From assembly GCA_034420695.1 (NCBI GenBank), contig DAOULB010000002.1, positions 1-64,000 on the forward strand: a DNA stretch of 64,000 nucleotides, in the 5' to 3' direction. Position 1 is the stretch's first letter. Every line of letters starts with the position of its first letter. The position numbers were made by a program, and so were the translations under genes. Source of the stretch: Io17-Chloro-G2 sp034420695 (GTDB lineage: Bacteria; Chloroflexota; Dehalococcoidia; Lucifugimonadales; UBA3495). The notes under the pieces were generated by a model. It searched no databases. It saw only the letters and a program-made list of their open reading frames with translations, and was not told the DNA's origin. Below are positions 7,659 through 15,966 of the stretch, piece after piece.

Positions 7659-9275
7659 TCAGGCGTATCGTTCCAGCCCAAAAAGACTGAACAGCTCTTC
7701 CCGACTCAACCGGGACGACAGGTCCATGGAAACGTCGTCAACCAGTCTGTCGAATAGGTCCTGCTTCCTGGTCAGGATGGCGTCTATGCGTTCCTCGATA
7801 GTCTCGGTGCAGGAGTACTTTATCACGTTGACCTTGGCAGTCTGCCCCATCCTGTGGCTTCGGTCCTCGGCCTGTCGCTCCACCGCAGGGTTCCACCAAC
7901 GGTCCAGATGGAAAACGTACGAAGCCTCCTGCAGGTTCAGGCCCAGACCGCCGGCACGGAGAGAAATGATCAGCGCTTGATGAGCGCCATTGGCTCTGAA
8001 GCGCTCAATGATCGATGGTCTGTCCTGGATGGGCACGTCTCCAGTGATCACCAAGGGGTTGAATTCACGCAGATGGTTTGCCGCCGCCGCCACTCCGGCA
8101 GTGTCGCTGGTGTACTGGGAGAAGACCAGTGCTTTATGATCCTGCCGAACTAGTAGCTCCAATCTTTCCCTGATGTCGTCCAACTTGCTGGACTCGCCGT
8201 TCACGGGATCGGCGTTACATATCTGCTTCAGCCGCGTGATCAATTCCAGCACGTGCTGGATGGTTATATCCCTTCCCAGCGACCGGAGGTATACAACCCC
8301 TTCCCGTTCGGCCTTGTCATAGCTCACTCGCTGACCGGCGTGCAGTTCGATTGGCAGCAGGGTAACCTGCTTATCGGGCAGGTCTTTCAACACATCGCCC
8401 TTTTTGCGCCGTAACTGGAGCTGGCGGTGCCGGTTCAATAGTTCTGGGCCGGGTTGGTAACGCTTTGACTGTCCACCCTGGTCGTGGTCTACGAACTCCA
8501 AGATAGAAGCCAGCTCTTCTTCATGATTCTCTATGGGAGGTCCAGTCAGCGCCCATGAACGGACGCGATTGAGCCCCTTGAGGGACCTGCTGGTATCGTT
8601 GCGGTTCTTGATACGTTGCGCCTCATCGGCCACGACTACGTCCCAAACCTTGCGCCTTAACGGAGCATGGACGTTGCCTTCGAAATCCGAGCGAAGGGTC
8701 TCATAGCTCGCCAGAGTCACGTCCGTTTCCGCCCGCCACTGCCATCCCCGGTCAGATGCTGAGCCCCGAACGATGATCGCGGAGAGTTCCGGCGCCCACT
8801 TGCGAAGCTCTCCACGCCATTGGTCCAGCAAGCTGGCCGGCGCCGCGACCAACGCGGAGCGGATGTCGCCGCGGTGCCGCAGAATGCGCAGGGCGGCGAT
8901 TACCTGCAGCGTCTTTCCCAGTCCCATATCGTCCGCCAGAAGAAGGCGGTCACTGCCCATCAGGGCTTGCACACCGTCCTCTTGGAACGACATCAGCGCC
9001 CCAGGCCACTCCAGGCTTGCTTCCGATTGCACCTCCATGCCGAGTGGAGACAACACCTTGAGCAATCTGCTGGGCAGGTCAGAGCCTAGTTGGTGTTCAC
9101 GGGCGCCACGCGACTGGTGTGTTTGCTCAGATGGACCATACATCCCACCCCACGACGTCTGCTCAAAGACGACTTGGACCGCCTGTTCAGGCGGTGCTGG
9201 AACGGGCACCGCCAGGAATTTCACTTCCTCGACAGAAAGTCTACTATCGGTGGTTGGGTTAGAATCTCTCAGCAA
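7659..9275 (-). CDS. SNF2-family helicase/ATPase of a defence-like operon
   Basis: A 538-residue SF2 ATPase of the SNF2 group, which moves along double-stranded DNA and remodels bound protein or DNA. Motif I is DDMGLGKTLQ, motif II DEAQ in VVVADEAQRIKN, motif III LTGPPIENHEEEL, and the C-terminal RecA lobe carries DRWWNPAVERQAEDRSHRMGQ (motifs V-VI). The ~100-residue N-terminus before the helicase is unique. It is the last gene of a five-gene minus-strand operon; its TTG start lies 12 bases after the stop of the preceding gene. The protein is short for the family, with no nuclease domain, so any cutting activity must come from another protein. Its 3' end abuts the truncated kinase gene, which marks an insertion junction. 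Confidence 0.9.
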   Translation of the reverse strand: MLRDSNPTTDSRLSVEEVKFLAVPVPAPPEQAVQVVFEQTSWGGMYGPSEQTHQSRGAREHQLGSDLPSRLLKVLSPLGMEVQSEASLEWPGALMSFQEDGVQALMGSDRLLLADDMGLGKTLQVIAALRILRHRGDIRSALVAAPASLLDQWRGELRKWAPELSAIIVRGSASDRGWQWRAETDVTLASYETLRSDFEGNVHAPLRRKVWDVVVADEAQRIKNRNDTSRSLKGLNRVRSWALTGPPIENHEEELASILEFVDHDQGGQSKRYQPGPELLNRHRQLQLRRKKGDVLKDLPDKQVTLLPIELHAGQRVSYDKAEREGVVYLRSLGRDITIQHVLELITRLKQICNADPVNGESSKLDDIRERLELLVRQDHKALVFSQYTSDTAGVAAAANHLREFNPLVITGDVPIQDRPSIIERFRANGAHQALIISLRAGGLGLNLQEASYVFHLDRWWNPAVERQAEDRSHRMGQTAKVNVIKYSCTETIEERIDAILTRKQDLFDRLVDDVSMDLSSRLSREELFSLFGLERYA

Positions 9276-9287
9276 AGGACAGTTCTT

Positions 9288-9830
9288 TCAGTGCCCATCG
9301 TAGGCTTCGGCAATACCCGCAGCTACCCTGTTGAACGGCTCCAACGGGTCCGTACGTTCCGCCAATTCTTCCAACAGCCGCCGGGCTATCGTATCTTCAG
9401 CGGGTGGAGGGGTGCTCCAAACCAGGAATAGAGTTGGTCCGAGTTGTTCGATCTCCTCCGACGCTCCCCTCCTCGGAGCGGGGTCGGTGGATACCCGGCA
9501 AACCGGGATATCGATTTTGATTTCCCCGGAAAAAGCCAAGGGCGGAATCTCGTCGACCAGCCCCAGGACGACATCAGGAGTGCGGCTTATGGACCGGAAC
9601 AGCTCTCGAATCAGGGCCACAACGGCAGTCCTGTGCGCTTGTCCATCCTCCCAAAGCACGGAATCGGCTACATCCACGCGGGTGAAACAGAACTCGAGAG
9701 GGAATTGCAGAGCCGATGTCGCAAATAGCGCCGCCCGGATTCCCTTTCCTTGATCCTCATCCAGGAGTCTCAGGAATCCGATCACGCCGGGTGGTGCGCC
9801 GTTCCTGGCACTATCGAACGGAATTGGCAT
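9288..9830 (-). CDS. Unknown protein, fourth gene of the defence-like operon
   Basis: A 180-residue soluble protein that I do not recognise. It has an N-terminal helical part (GVIGFLRLLDEDQ, IRAALFATSALQF), a Trp/His segment (VLWEDGQAHRTAVVALIRELF), an acidic strand-rich centre and a C-terminal helix (IARRLLEELAERTDP). There are no Cys pairs, no P-loop and no membrane segment. It sits between the BrxD-type ATPase (32 bases upstream) and the SNF2 helicase (12 bases downstream) in the same orientation. A partner or adaptor for one of them is the most that can be inferred. Confidence 0.7.
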   Translation of the reverse strand: MPIPFDSARNGAPPGVIGFLRLLDEDQGKGIRAALFATSALQFPLEFCFTRVDVADSVLWEDGQAHRTAVVALIRELFRSISRTPDVVLGLVDEIPPLAFSGEIKIDIPVCRVSTDPAPRRGASEEIEQLGPTLFLVWSTPPPAEDTIARRLLEELAERTDPLEPFNRVAAGIAEAYDGH

Positions 9831-9862
9831 CCCGACTCACCGAGGCGACCCACTAAAGCCGC

Positions 9863-11146
9863 CTATTCTTCTTCGCCCTCTCCGTCTTTGGACCGGGTCT
9901 CTAGGTCGGAGATCTCAACGTATTGGTGCGTGAACTCTCTCCCTTCGGTTTCCGGTCTGGAGTCTGGGTATAGCCTCAGCAGGTCCCATTCGTTGATGGC
10001 TGACCTGATCCTGTACCGCATCCGTTGTTGATAGCCAACTGCTGCGGCTTTGGTTTCGAGTGGGGGAGCGTCCCAACCATATGCCCTGCTGTATATGTGC
10101 CGCAAAGTATTCAGCGTGTGGTACACGTCTGCTTCATCCGGGGCGCTCAGCGGTGTACATTGGCGTTCAAGCAGCCTCATAGCCGTTTCGGCCCTCGCAG
10201 CCCCGCCGTCGTCGCCGCGAGCGCGCAGTCTCTGTCCAGCATAGTCGCGGTCCTTCTTGCTGCTGGGCTCAGGCGATATATTCGCGAGGGCGTAGTCCGC
10301 AGTGACGGTTCCGACTACCACTAGGCCGGGGTATGCCTCTCCCGAGGCCTGTCCAAGCCAACGGGCCAACTCGGCATAGGAGCGGGCACGTTGCAACAGG
10401 CTGTACTGACCAACAAGTTCGATTTCGTCCAGCAGGATGACCCAGCCCCGGTACCCCGCACCTTTGATCAGTTCCGTGGCGAACCGGAGTCGTTGCGGGG
10501 GCAGGTCCGCCTCCCTGGGAGCCCGGAAGGAATAACTCTGCAACTGACCGATTTGTTTCAGTCCGTTCTTAATATCGCTCACCCTGATTCTCTCCCCGGC
10601 CCAGAACGACTCGATGGTGCGGTTCAGCTCCAACTCGTTCGACCGTTCATGCACTAGGAGGCTCGCCGGAAAAAGGGGGTGAACGCTGCTGGAGGGGGAG
10701 TTGGCCCAGATGAAGAGGTTGGAGTATTCGTCTGAATGGTAGTTGAGCTGTAGCCCGACTTCCTCGATTAGTGTGCCGGTACGGTTCACGATTTTACCAT
10801 TGTCCATCGCCGACTTGAAAACCTTGCCCAGATCATAAAGGGGAGTTTCCTTGCTGATGGCCACCTTGCTGCACACGAATCCCTGCGAGAGAGCCATGTG
10901 TTCAAAGTGCGCGAGCAAGTGGGATTTTCCAGTTCCGAAATCCCCCGAAACCAACATTCCCAGGGCACCAGCAGGCGGGGCAGCAGTATCTGACGCTCGC
11001 CTCAGCAAATCCTGGAATTGACTCTCGGCCTGCGGTTGAGTACAGCCAAGCAGTTGTACCGCCTCCCGGTTGGGAACGCCGTTTCGGAGCGCCTCCAATG
11101 CTCGCCGGCAAGCTAGGACGGAGTGTTCGTTTTTTGACTCAGTCAT
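9863..11146 (-). CDS. BrxC/BrxD-type P-loop ATPase
   Basis: A 427-residue ATPase resembling the BREX ATP-binding domain family (PF10923, formerly DUF2791). Walker A is VSGDFGTGKSHLL at about residue 85, and Walker B is WVILLDEIELVG at about residue 245. An N-terminal region (ACRRALEALRNGVPNREAVQLLG) and a C-terminal part with an acidic tail (DGEGEEE) flank the core. In BREX and phage growth limitation loci such ATPases act with helicases and methyltransferases to block phage DNA replication. Here neither PglX, PglZ nor BrxL is nearby. It starts 16 bases after the preceding gene ends, and that gene looks like a Walker A-less relative; the pair may form a mixed ATPase assembly. Confidence 0.8.
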   Translation of the reverse strand: MTESKNEHSVLACRRALEALRNGVPNREAVQLLGCTQPQAESQFQDLLRRASDTAAPPAGALGMLVSGDFGTGKSHLLAHFEHMALSQGFVCSKVAISKETPLYDLGKVFKSAMDNGKIVNRTGTLIEEVGLQLNYHSDEYSNLFIWANSPSSSVHPLFPASLLVHERSNELELNRTIESFWAGERIRVSDIKNGLKQIGQLQSYSFRAPREADLPPQRLRFATELIKGAGYRGWVILLDEIELVGQYSLLQRARSYAELARWLGQASGEAYPGLVVVGTVTADYALANISPEPSSKKDRDYAGQRLRARGDDGGAARAETAMRLLERQCTPLSAPDEADVYHTLNTLRHIYSRAYGWDAPPLETKAAAVGYQQRMRYRIRSAINEWDLLRLYPDSRPETEGREFTHQYVEISDLETRSKDGEGEEE

Positions 11147-11162
11147 GTAAACGGGTTCCTCG

Positions 11163-12128
11163 CTAAGATAGCCTGACCAGGGACGCCACCGGGTTGACTA
11201 GGTTGCGGTCCCGCACATCATCTATCACTCTGGTCATCAGGGCTTGGTAGATACCGAATCCCCGGCTCCCGGCCCCAGCCTCCTCTTCGAGAAATTCGGG
11301 GGAGGTAACTACTACCAGGAGGGTTGCAATGAGTCGGTCGGTGGTGTCGACGAATTCCCTCAGCAATTCATAGTGTTCCAGCACCATGGCCTTGGTGTAG
11401 TACCGCAAACCGTCCCTGGGGTTACGGGCCAACGTAACCCTGGAGTTGTCCAGCAAGATGATGGTGCCGGAGTAACCCACATGGTGGAGCCAGAACAGGG
11501 CAGATTCCATGAAGTGACGCGCCGTGGTGCGGTTGATGGAGGTAAATATCGAAAACGGTCTCACACTGCTGATTCTGGTGTTGCTGCCTGTCAGCCAGTC
11601 GATTATTGGTTGGCCTCCATAGGTTTCGCCTGCTCTCGCATCTTCTTCGAGGCAGAGTTGAGTCATGGCGACCCTGAAGTCTCTCGCCATAAGAGGTTCA
11701 CGATATACTCGTTCTTGGATTTGTGGACGCAGGTTGCTCAGCACAAACTGAGGCTCCAGCCCGTTGATCGCAGCGATTGACTCGAACACATTGCTATCTG
11801 CTAGAGGGTCAATGCCATCTACTACGTAGGCTCTGTCATGGGCCAGCTTGAGGATCATTTTCCGCGCCGTCACACGCCAGTCGACCGACGAAGCTAGGCC
11901 TTGAAACAAATCCTGCGGCATGTGGGCCCGCCTGGAAGCCGCGTCGAGGGACACCAGTACCATTCCATTCCCCGCGTACCGTTCCCGTATTGCCGAATGC
12001 AAATCGACCTTCAATTCATCGGATGCCACCGCGAACTTGACCGAAGCACCTCCATTCGGCACGAACGATGACAAATACTCGGATTCCATGACTTCCAGCC
12101 AGTCGCCGAGGGGAATCGTGTTTGCCAT
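11163..12128 (-). CDS. ATPase-like protein lacking Walker A, second gene of the defence-like operon
   Basis: A 321-residue protein with features of a BrxC/BrxD-like fold: an N-terminal ASVKFAVASDELKVDLHSAIRERY, then VLVSLDAA, a helical middle, and TIILLDNSRV where Walker B would be (Asp-Asn rather than Asp-Glu). I see no GxxGxGK motif, so ATP hydrolysis is unlikely. The C-terminal part (LLVVVTSPEFLEEE, then GFGIYQALMTRVIDDV) resembles the sensor and lid part of AAA-like proteins. Its ATG shares one base with the stop codon of the first gene (TGATG), which shows translational coupling. It is probably a structural partner of the active ATPase encoded next; this role is inferred. Confidence 0.7.
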   Translation of the reverse strand: MANTIPLGDWLEVMESEYLSSFVPNGGASVKFAVASDELKVDLHSAIRERYAGNGMVLVSLDAASRRAHMPQDLFQGLASSVDWRVTARKMILKLAHDRAYVVDGIDPLADSNVFESIAAINGLEPQFVLSNLRPQIQERVYREPLMARDFRVAMTQLCLEEDARAGETYGGQPIIDWLTGSNTRISSVRPFSIFTSINRTTARHFMESALFWLHHVGYSGTIILLDNSRVTLARNPRDGLRYYTKAMVLEHYELLREFVDTTDRLIATLLVVVTSPEFLEEEAGAGSRGFGIYQALMTRVIDDVRDRNLVNPVASLVRLS

Positions 12129-12928
12129 CAGCCTCCTCCGGAGAACTGAATACCGTAATAGGTTACGACTTGTCCATCGGGGGCCACAAAGGAGAATACG
12201 CCCGAGCTGCCGCGGGTTCCGGAAGACGCAGGGAATGACACCTGCAGGCCGCGACTTGTGGTTCTTGGGCCGTCCCGGTCCAACAGGTACAGATCCCGGG
12301 TGAAGTCGGTCCGGTTGTATTCTAGGTGGCTGCCTGGCAGTGAAGTGAACAACCGGTACACCCGCTCCAGTTGCGCCACCCTTCCTTGCTGGCCTACCGG
12401 CGTACGGCTTGAGCCTTCCTCCCGGGTAATCTCGGAGTAGACTTGGTACAATGCTTCGAGGAACTGGCTGGCTCGGAAGCGGGCGGGCTTGTTCTGGTTC
12501 TGGAGGAGAATGTCCGCGAGACGGGTCGGACGAATGGTGGAAACTTGCTTCCGATCTATCCTGACCGCACGGGAAGACGGCAAGACTCTGACCACTGACG
12601 GGTGTGCGACTATTCGTCCGTCGCGTTCGTATATGTCAAGGCCTCTCTCGGCAGCCACAGCGCGCAGTTCTTGACCATAGCCATCGCTGAGATACTGCTG
12701 CTCCTGGTCCTCTCCAAAGGGCCAGGATTCCACAGAGTTTGCAACCTCTTGACGCAGTGCGTCGATGGCATCGCTCATGCCTCTTTGGGCCCGCTTCACG
12801 GCTGCGATGTTGCCTTCCTTCGCCGCCTTTTCCAGGGCCCGGGCCAGCCTGGTCAAGTCGGTCGCCGATTTGGCGGTAGACGCGGCTGCCTTTTCCGTGT
12901 CACTGAAAGCTTGTTCGAAACTTACCAT
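12128..12928 (-). CDS. Coiled-coil protein, first gene of the defence-like operon
   Basis: A 266-residue protein of unrecognised family. Residues 5-65 are Ala/Lys/Glu rich with heptad character (DTEKAAASTAKSATDLTRLA, RALEKAAKEGN), predicting a coiled coil. The middle holds RLADILLQNQNKPARFRASQFLEALYQVY, a helix-rich block, and the end is strand-rich with many Ser/Gly and a VTYYGIQFSGGG terminus. Nothing suggests catalysis. Being first, and coupled to the second gene by a TGATG overlap, it could be a sensor or scaffold. The SD-like GGATGGGGA lies just before the ATG. A promoter should lie in the 12930-13000 interval, which is AT-rich. Confidence 0.7.
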   Translation of the reverse strand: MVSFEQAFSDTEKAAASTAKSATDLTRLARALEKAAKEGNIAAVKRAQRGMSDAIDALRQEVANSVESWPFGEDQEQQYLSDGYGQELRAVAAERGLDIYERDGRIVAHPSVVRVLPSSRAVRIDRKQVSTIRPTRLADILLQNQNKPARFRASQFLEALYQVYSEITREEGSSRTPVGQQGRVAQLERVYRLFTSLPGSHLEYNRTDFTRDLYLLDRDGPRTTSRGLQVSFPASSGTRGSSGVFSFVAPDGQVVTYYGIQFSGGG

Positions 12929-13217
12929 TCCCCATCCTCTTTCACGGATCCATCACCGGCGCATTTTACTAAACCGGTCTTACTGATCAGACCTCAGGTT
13001 CCTCCGCGACAGCCCAAACTCATCCGTGTGCTCAACCCCCCAGGTCTTACCTCATTATATTCAGCTAATGAATTCATAGAAAGAGCAGGACGGGTCAGCG
13101 GGTGGTGTCGGCCCCTCGGGTGACTGCTCACCCTTCGGCCTCCGGGTTGGGAGGCGAATCATGGAGTGCCGCTGGTGGGCATTCTCCATCTGGGGCTTCC
13201 GGTGTAGGTCCGCGCCG

Positions 13218-13349
13218 TTACGCTTGCCGCCGCAGGTGGGAGCGCGCGATGATCCTGGCCAAGACGCGCAGCCCGTCGCGCATGGTTTTCCGGTGCAGGC
13301 CGGCAACATGGCCCCCGCATTGATGCCCGTGCCAGTCTTCCGTCGGTTG
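13218..13349 (-). pseudogene. Short relic frame ending in a basic helix
   Basis: Between two stop codons lies a 43-codon frame whose end reads MRDGLRVLARIIARSHLRR. It is an amphipathic basic helix unlike random translation. It has no proper start, and its only ATG would give 21 residues. I take it as the tail of a decayed gene; the family is not recognised. Confidence 0.25.
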
Positions 13350-13540
13350 TTATGGTAGTTCTTTCGCACCCTGACCCTCCTCCGGTCGCCGGCGACCGGC
13401 TGTCGCCGGAACGTGTTCTGCCGTCCGGTGTGATGAACGGTACTACCGGATGTAATCCCTTATGGGGTAGTTCACTCGTGGACCAGGGTTCATGCGTGAA
13501 CTCCTTTTCAGGGTTTGAGATGCCACGCTCCGGTGATGAC

Positions 13541-13917
13541 GTCGTAGAGGTGTGCAGGGATCTGGACTTTGGGTGCGATGGGGTAGAGAGCCGGTGTCGT
13601 AGCTGAAGACGGGGAATTTCAGGGTTTTGAGCCAATTTCAGGCAGCACTTTCCGGGAAGGGCCGGTCCCAGGGTCATGGGGCGGGGACAGCTACGGAATG
13701 GGGCATTTTGCCCCGTGAGGAAACGTCTGGACCGATGATTCCTCCGGGAGGGCCGGGAGACGGATTTCTCAGCCCTGGGGCAGCCGGGCGTGGGCGGGTA
13801 TCTCTAGCGGCAGGACGCCTGGGGGGTCGCGCAAGCCCCCCCCTCAGGGCTGGGGATTTTCTGCTTACGGGTGGAGGTCATAGACGTGTACAGGAATCTG
13901 GATTTCGACGGCATCGG
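13541..13917 (-). repeat. Imperfect direct repeat, two decayed copies of one coding tail
   Basis: Positions 13541-13581 and 13877-13917 agree at about 29 of 41 bases, with most matches in the first 30. Read on the minus strand, both encode related C-termini: KVQIPAHLYDV in the left copy and EIQIPVHVYDL in the right. The right copy's frame runs back to the end of the transposase gene. They look like remains of a small gene duplicated with a transposon. Confidence 0.4.
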
Positions 13918-13980
13918 TGAAAGCAGGGGGATTCGCAACTGAAACGGGGGTTCCGTTTGCTTGTAGGCGGTATCCACATA

Positions 13981-15060
13981 CTAGCGGCTTTTCATCTGAC
14001 GGGCGAACCGTCTCACTTCCATCGGCATCCCGGCTGAGACCTTCTGCTTGTGCGGCCTGGGTTTTGGCTTCTGGCCCGCCCTACTCTTGGGTGCCGGTGG
14101 AACGTACACCCGCGGGCACGGGCGTTCCGGCGTTGCCGCAGCGGGAATCTCGGTTCCCTCTGGAATGTTTTTCCGGCCCGTGACGGCCGTGCCTACTTTT
14201 TGGGAGACTCTTCCCTTCACCACATCCGCCCGTTCCGTGAAAGGCGGGGTGACCTTTGCTGCTTTGGCTGGGGGTCTGTCTCCCAGCGATTCATGCTCCC
14301 GGAAGAGGTTGTAGTTCAGCACCCATCCGTCAAGGTAGAGCTGGCCGCTTTCCTTGCCGTCCAGGCCGCGCAGGGTCTTGGTGCGTTGCCTGAAAGTTCC
14401 CTGAACTCGGTCTGACAGGTTGTTGTTCTCTCTGTTCCTGATGCCTTCCGACTGCTGGTGCTTGGCGTCGGGAAACACCTTCTTGACGGCGGGGGTGTAG
14501 TACCGGAGTTTGTCGGTCATGACGGTCTTGGGAGGGTCTGCCGATGCTGCCAGAGCTTTCCTGAGGACGGTTTCCGCTGCCCTGGCGTTGCGCTCCTTGG
14601 ACAGATGGGAGGCCAGGAGGTAGCGGGTGCCTTCATCCATGACGTTCCAATTCCAGTTTTTCTCCCCGCCAACGTCCAGTTGCCTTTCGTCCACGACCCA
14701 ATTGCCGCTGGTGTGCGCCGGGTAGTCCTTCATCACCTTCAAGGCGTCTTGGGTGTACTCCTTCACCCACTCGTAGATGGTTGCCTTGGAAAGTTCGGGA
14801 ATGTCGAACATGTCCCGCATGCCCTCGGCGATTTGCTTGTAGGACATGCCGTTGTAAAACATCCGCAGCGCCGAGCAGACCGGCGCGGCGGGAACCCTCC
14901 GGCCCAGGCCTTTGCCGTTTGCCCGGAAGCGGGTGTTGCAAGCATGGCAGAGGTAGCGTTGCTCGCCGGACTGGGTGCCAGACTTAATCACCTTGCCTGA
15001 CTCGCACACAGGGCAGTTGAAGGTCTCGGTGGTCGTGACGGTCTCGGTGAACTTAGCCAT
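13981..15060 (-). mobile_element. DDE-type transposase with N-terminal zinc ribbon
   Basis: A 359-residue transposase. Residues 12-45 form a CPVC/CHAC zinc ribbon (NCPVCESGKVIKSG, RYLCHACNTRF). A helix-turn-helix follows (MSYKQIAEGM, SKATIYEWVKEY), then a DDE catalytic core. The first Asp is in WVVDERQLDVGG, the second in TVMTDKLRYY, and the third acidic residue lies in NNNLSDRVQGTFRQR, where related proteins have Glu and this one appears to have Asp. A long basic/proline tail follows. The architecture is like IS6/IS240-type elements with an IS1-like zinc ribbon. A second, diverged relative lies at 24033. I could not identify terminal inverted repeats by eye. Confidence 0.85.
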
Positions 15061-15079
15061 CTTGTTCGGAGCGCTCCTG

Positions 15080-15247
15080 CTACCGGTCCTCCAGTTGCGC
15101 TTGCAGTCGCCGGATTTGCTCTTCCTGCTCCCTGAGGTTGGAGCTGAATTGCCGCCCCTTGGCGCGGTCAGAATAGTACACCATCACCCACGGTGCTATG
15201 CCGAAGAATCCTAGGAACCCCACAAAGCCCAGTGTCTGCGTTACCAA
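15080..15247 (-). CDS. Small membrane protein with C-terminal coiled coil
   Basis: From a TTG overlapping the stop of the previous small frame (shared TTGGTAA), 55 residues are encoded: one hydrophobic segment (TLGFVGFLGFFGIAPWVMVY) and a charged amphipathic helix (LREQEEQIRRLQAQLEDR). The protein has the look of a real one-span membrane protein, but the start codon is weak and no family is recognised. It ends 20 bases before the transposase start. The larger in-frame extension reaching 15457 has no coding character. Confidence 0.4.
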   Translation of the reverse strand: MVTQTLGFVGFLGFFGIAPWVMVYYSDRAKGRQFSSNLREQEEQIRRLQAQLEDR

Positions 15248-15411
15248 ATCGGGCCTGGTTCTATGCCGAGATAGGGGAGCAAGGGGGCAACGAAGGTCTT
15301 GTAAATCATGTTGCAGCCCCATGCCATCACTCCCAGCCCCGCAAGGAAGGCCATGACCGTCGTGAAGGGACGGCCCAAAGGCCCCAAGCGTTCCTCTATC
15401 ACCTTGACCAA
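15241..15411 (-). CDS. Small membrane protein upstream partner
   Basis: From TTG at 15411 (or GTG at 15402) a 56-residue frame encodes a charged start (VIEERLGPLGRPFTT), one membrane segment (VMAFLAGLGVMAWGCNMIY) and a short tail ending LGIEPGPIW. Its stop overlaps the start of the next small membrane protein, so the two would be translated together. A perfect TATAAT lies upstream on this strand near 15470. Function unknown; a small envelope or toxin-like pair is possible. Confidence 0.4.
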   Translation of the reverse strand: MVKVIEERLGPLGRPFTTVMAFLAGLGVMAWGCNMIYKTFVAPLLPYLGIEPGPIW

Positions 15412-15466
15412 CCCCGGCAGTAGTTCTTAGTCCATCCGGGCGCTCTCCCCGTATCATAAGGAAAGG

Positions 15467-15480
15467 GAATTATATGCGAT
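15467..15480 (-). promoter_or_regulatory. Candidate -10 box TATAAT
   Basis: Read on the minus strand, GCATATAATTCCC contains a perfect TATAAT hexamer about 60 bases upstream of the two small membrane frames. No convincing -35 hexamer stands at 17 bases; TTTAGA is at about 20. Confidence 0.35.
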
Positions 15481-15495
15481 TCTACCCAAACCCCT

Positions 15496-15966
15496 CTAAA
15501 CGAGAAGGTCACTGATGTCCTCAACACCGGGTTGCTTTACCGTGTCGGGCGTCCAAATCAAAATGTGGCCATTGACGTACCCTCGGTACGGTGCGAGCTT
15601 CGGGAACACCTTGTGGGGAATCTTTAGAGCCTGTCTCACCGAATAATCCCCGGCGAACACCACTGCGACCACATAATCGAATCCGTGCTCTTCAAGTTTC
15701 CTTACCGTGCTGAATTGGACCGACTGAGCGTTCGAGCATCTACCCTTGATCTGATACTTGATGCCTTGAGTGTCTATGCCGTCAAATGCAGCCTTAGAGT
15801 TGGCTTGTCTCTCTAGCCCCAAGCGACCACATACCAGCCACTCGGTGTAGTCTCCGATGGGATGGTTATTCGTGTTGACTACACCCTTTAGGCGCAGTGC
15901 GTCGATAACCGCTTGATGGGTTCTGAGCAACTCGATCGCTGACATTGCTTGCAAATTCAAGAACAC
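15496..15966 (-). CDS. Putative PD-(D/E)XK-like nuclease domain protein (DUF6998-like)
   Basis: A 156-residue protein. The N-terminal helix (SAIELLRTHQAVIDALRLKG) is followed by NNHPIGDYTEWLVCGRLGL and then AAFDGIDTQGIKYQIKGR, which has the layout of a PD-(D/E)XK core: Asp, about ten residues, then Gln-x-Lys. Next comes a strand pair (YVVAVVFAGD). It resembles DUF6998-type proteins often found beside restriction systems, and a restriction-modification pair begins 1.1 kb away, though on the other strand. I prefer the GTG at 15966 because GGGGAGCGGAAG lies just before it; the ATG at 15945 has no such site. Nuclease activity is inferred from the motif only. Confidence 0.6.
   Translation of the reverse strand: MFLNLQAMSAIELLRTHQAVIDALRLKGVVNTNNHPIGDYTEWLVCGRLGLERQANSKAAFDGIDTQGIKYQIKGRCSNAQSVQFSTVRKLEEHGFDYVVAVVFAGDYSVRQALKIPHKVFPKLAPYRGYVNGHILIWTPDTVKQPGVEDISDLLV

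Larger units (their letters stand above)
12929..13980. other. Gene remnants between the defence-like operon and a transposase
   Basis: About 1 kb without an intact gene. The first 150 bases are AT-rich and probably hold the operon promoter. After that I see only short relics on the minus strand: a 43-codon frame at 13218-13349 and two related C-terminal protein tails at about 13541-13581 and 13877-13917. The rest is GC-rich, with G-runs and no coding character. Confidence 0.5.
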
